DNA of 24,362 bases, taken from positions 1-24,362 of the IMG/VR virus record IMGVR_UViG_3300009181_000325. One strand, 5' to 3'. This DNA is from a virus. Positions 24,251 to 24,362 of this stretch are shown here, piece by piece. The notes under the pieces are model-generated. The model saw only the letters and a list, made by a program, of their open reading frames with translations, ran no database searches and had not been told where the DNA came from. Each line of letters starts with the position of its first letter. Positions within the stretch are counted from its first letter, which is position 1. Both the position numbers and the translations under genes were made by a program.

Positions 24251-24275
24251 GAAATCCGATAAATAAGGAAAACAA

Positions 24276-24362
24276 ATGGCAAGTTCAAAATTGTTGAAAG
24301 AAGCAATTGCTGATGCTAAAGCTGTACGTGAAACTGCTATCGCTAACGCTAAAATCGCATTA
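24276..24362 (+). CDS. Start of the next head gene, probably the scaffold (gp22-like); truncated by the window end
   Basis: Only 29 codons are visible: MASSKLLKEAIADAKAVRET followed by AIANAKIAL. The Ala-rich, heptad-friendly helix is typical of prohead core scaffold N-termini and differs from usual T4 gp23 starts. Gene order (protease, then scaffold, then major capsid) also favours the scaffold. The ATG follows AATAAGGAAAACAA, a rare Shine-Dalgarno-like leader here, which fits high expression. The major capsid protein is the alternative, because too little is visible to separate them. Confidence 0.55.
   Translation, partial: MASSKLLKEAIADAKAVRETAIANAKIAL

Noticed and set aside
24188-24262. 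A 24-codon reading frame starting with ATG in the leader of the presumed scaffold gene (possible leader peptide).
   Set aside because: No codon-usage or start-site support, and chance short frames are common in such DNA; it overlaps the inverted repeats, which explain the region equally well.
24077-24275. A tRNA gene in the longest non-coding gap.
   Set aside because: No cloverleaf with TTC-like T-loop, anticodon stem or CCA end can be formed from the visible inverted repeats.

Overview
This window is a contiguous piece of a tailed double-stranded DNA phage genome of the T4-like myovirus type. The signature genes are a gp46/SbcC-type recombination ATPase (3' end only), a gp17-type large terminase, a gp20-type portal, a gp21-type prohead protease and the start of what is probably the head scaffold gene. 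The DNA is AT-rich, nearly all genes lie on the + strand with tiny gaps or overlaps, and no tRNA, rRNA, IS element or CRISPR array was seen. Almost no start codon has a Shine-Dalgarno sequence; the leaders are A/T-rich instead. One gene also has a TTTG-N20-TATATTTG element of the Bacteroidota sigma type. A Bacteroidota host is therefore inferred, not shown.

Layout. (1) 1-289: end of the recombination ATPase gene. (2) 279-543: a short minus-strand ribbon-helix-helix-like gene, with 10-bp direct repeats upstream, in a divergent control region. (3) 544-9136: a 2703-residue tail fibre or adhesin that carries an apparent Ser1 mini-intein near its tip, followed by a tail-fibre assembly chaperone-like gene. 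(4) 9174-13260: a glycosylation block. It holds a three-domain GT4/methyltransferase/GT25-like protein and a BAHT-type (autotransporter heptosyltransferase family) enzyme, flanked by two paralogous coiled-coil genes whose upstream promoter-like sequences are nearly identical. (5) 13295-15697: an HxGH adenylyltransferase-like domain joined to a covalent nucleotidyltransferase (ligase-like) domain. (6) 15749-19878: a zinc-ribbon protein in the small-terminase position, the large terminase and the portal. (7) 19947-24362: head assembly genes, namely three head-region proteins of unknown role, the prohead protease, two further conserved proteins and, after a structured 199-bp leader, the first 29 codons of the next head gene.

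How the genes may work together. Regions 5-7 package DNA and build the head. Regions 3-4 look like a module that makes a very large Ser/Thr-rich receptor-binding fibre, trims or splices it, helps it fold, and perhaps glycosylates it. The two glycosyltransferase genes beside the fibre, one from a family known to glycosylate Ser-rich beta-helical adhesins, make self-glycosylation of the virion the most interesting hypothesis here. A second one is that the nucleotidyltransferase fusion is a head-packaged protein cut by the phage's own prohead protease, because the motif [FL]-[LI]-x-E-[ST]-x-[LI]-x-E-[GA] precedes each of its two domains and also occurs at the N-terminus of the protease.
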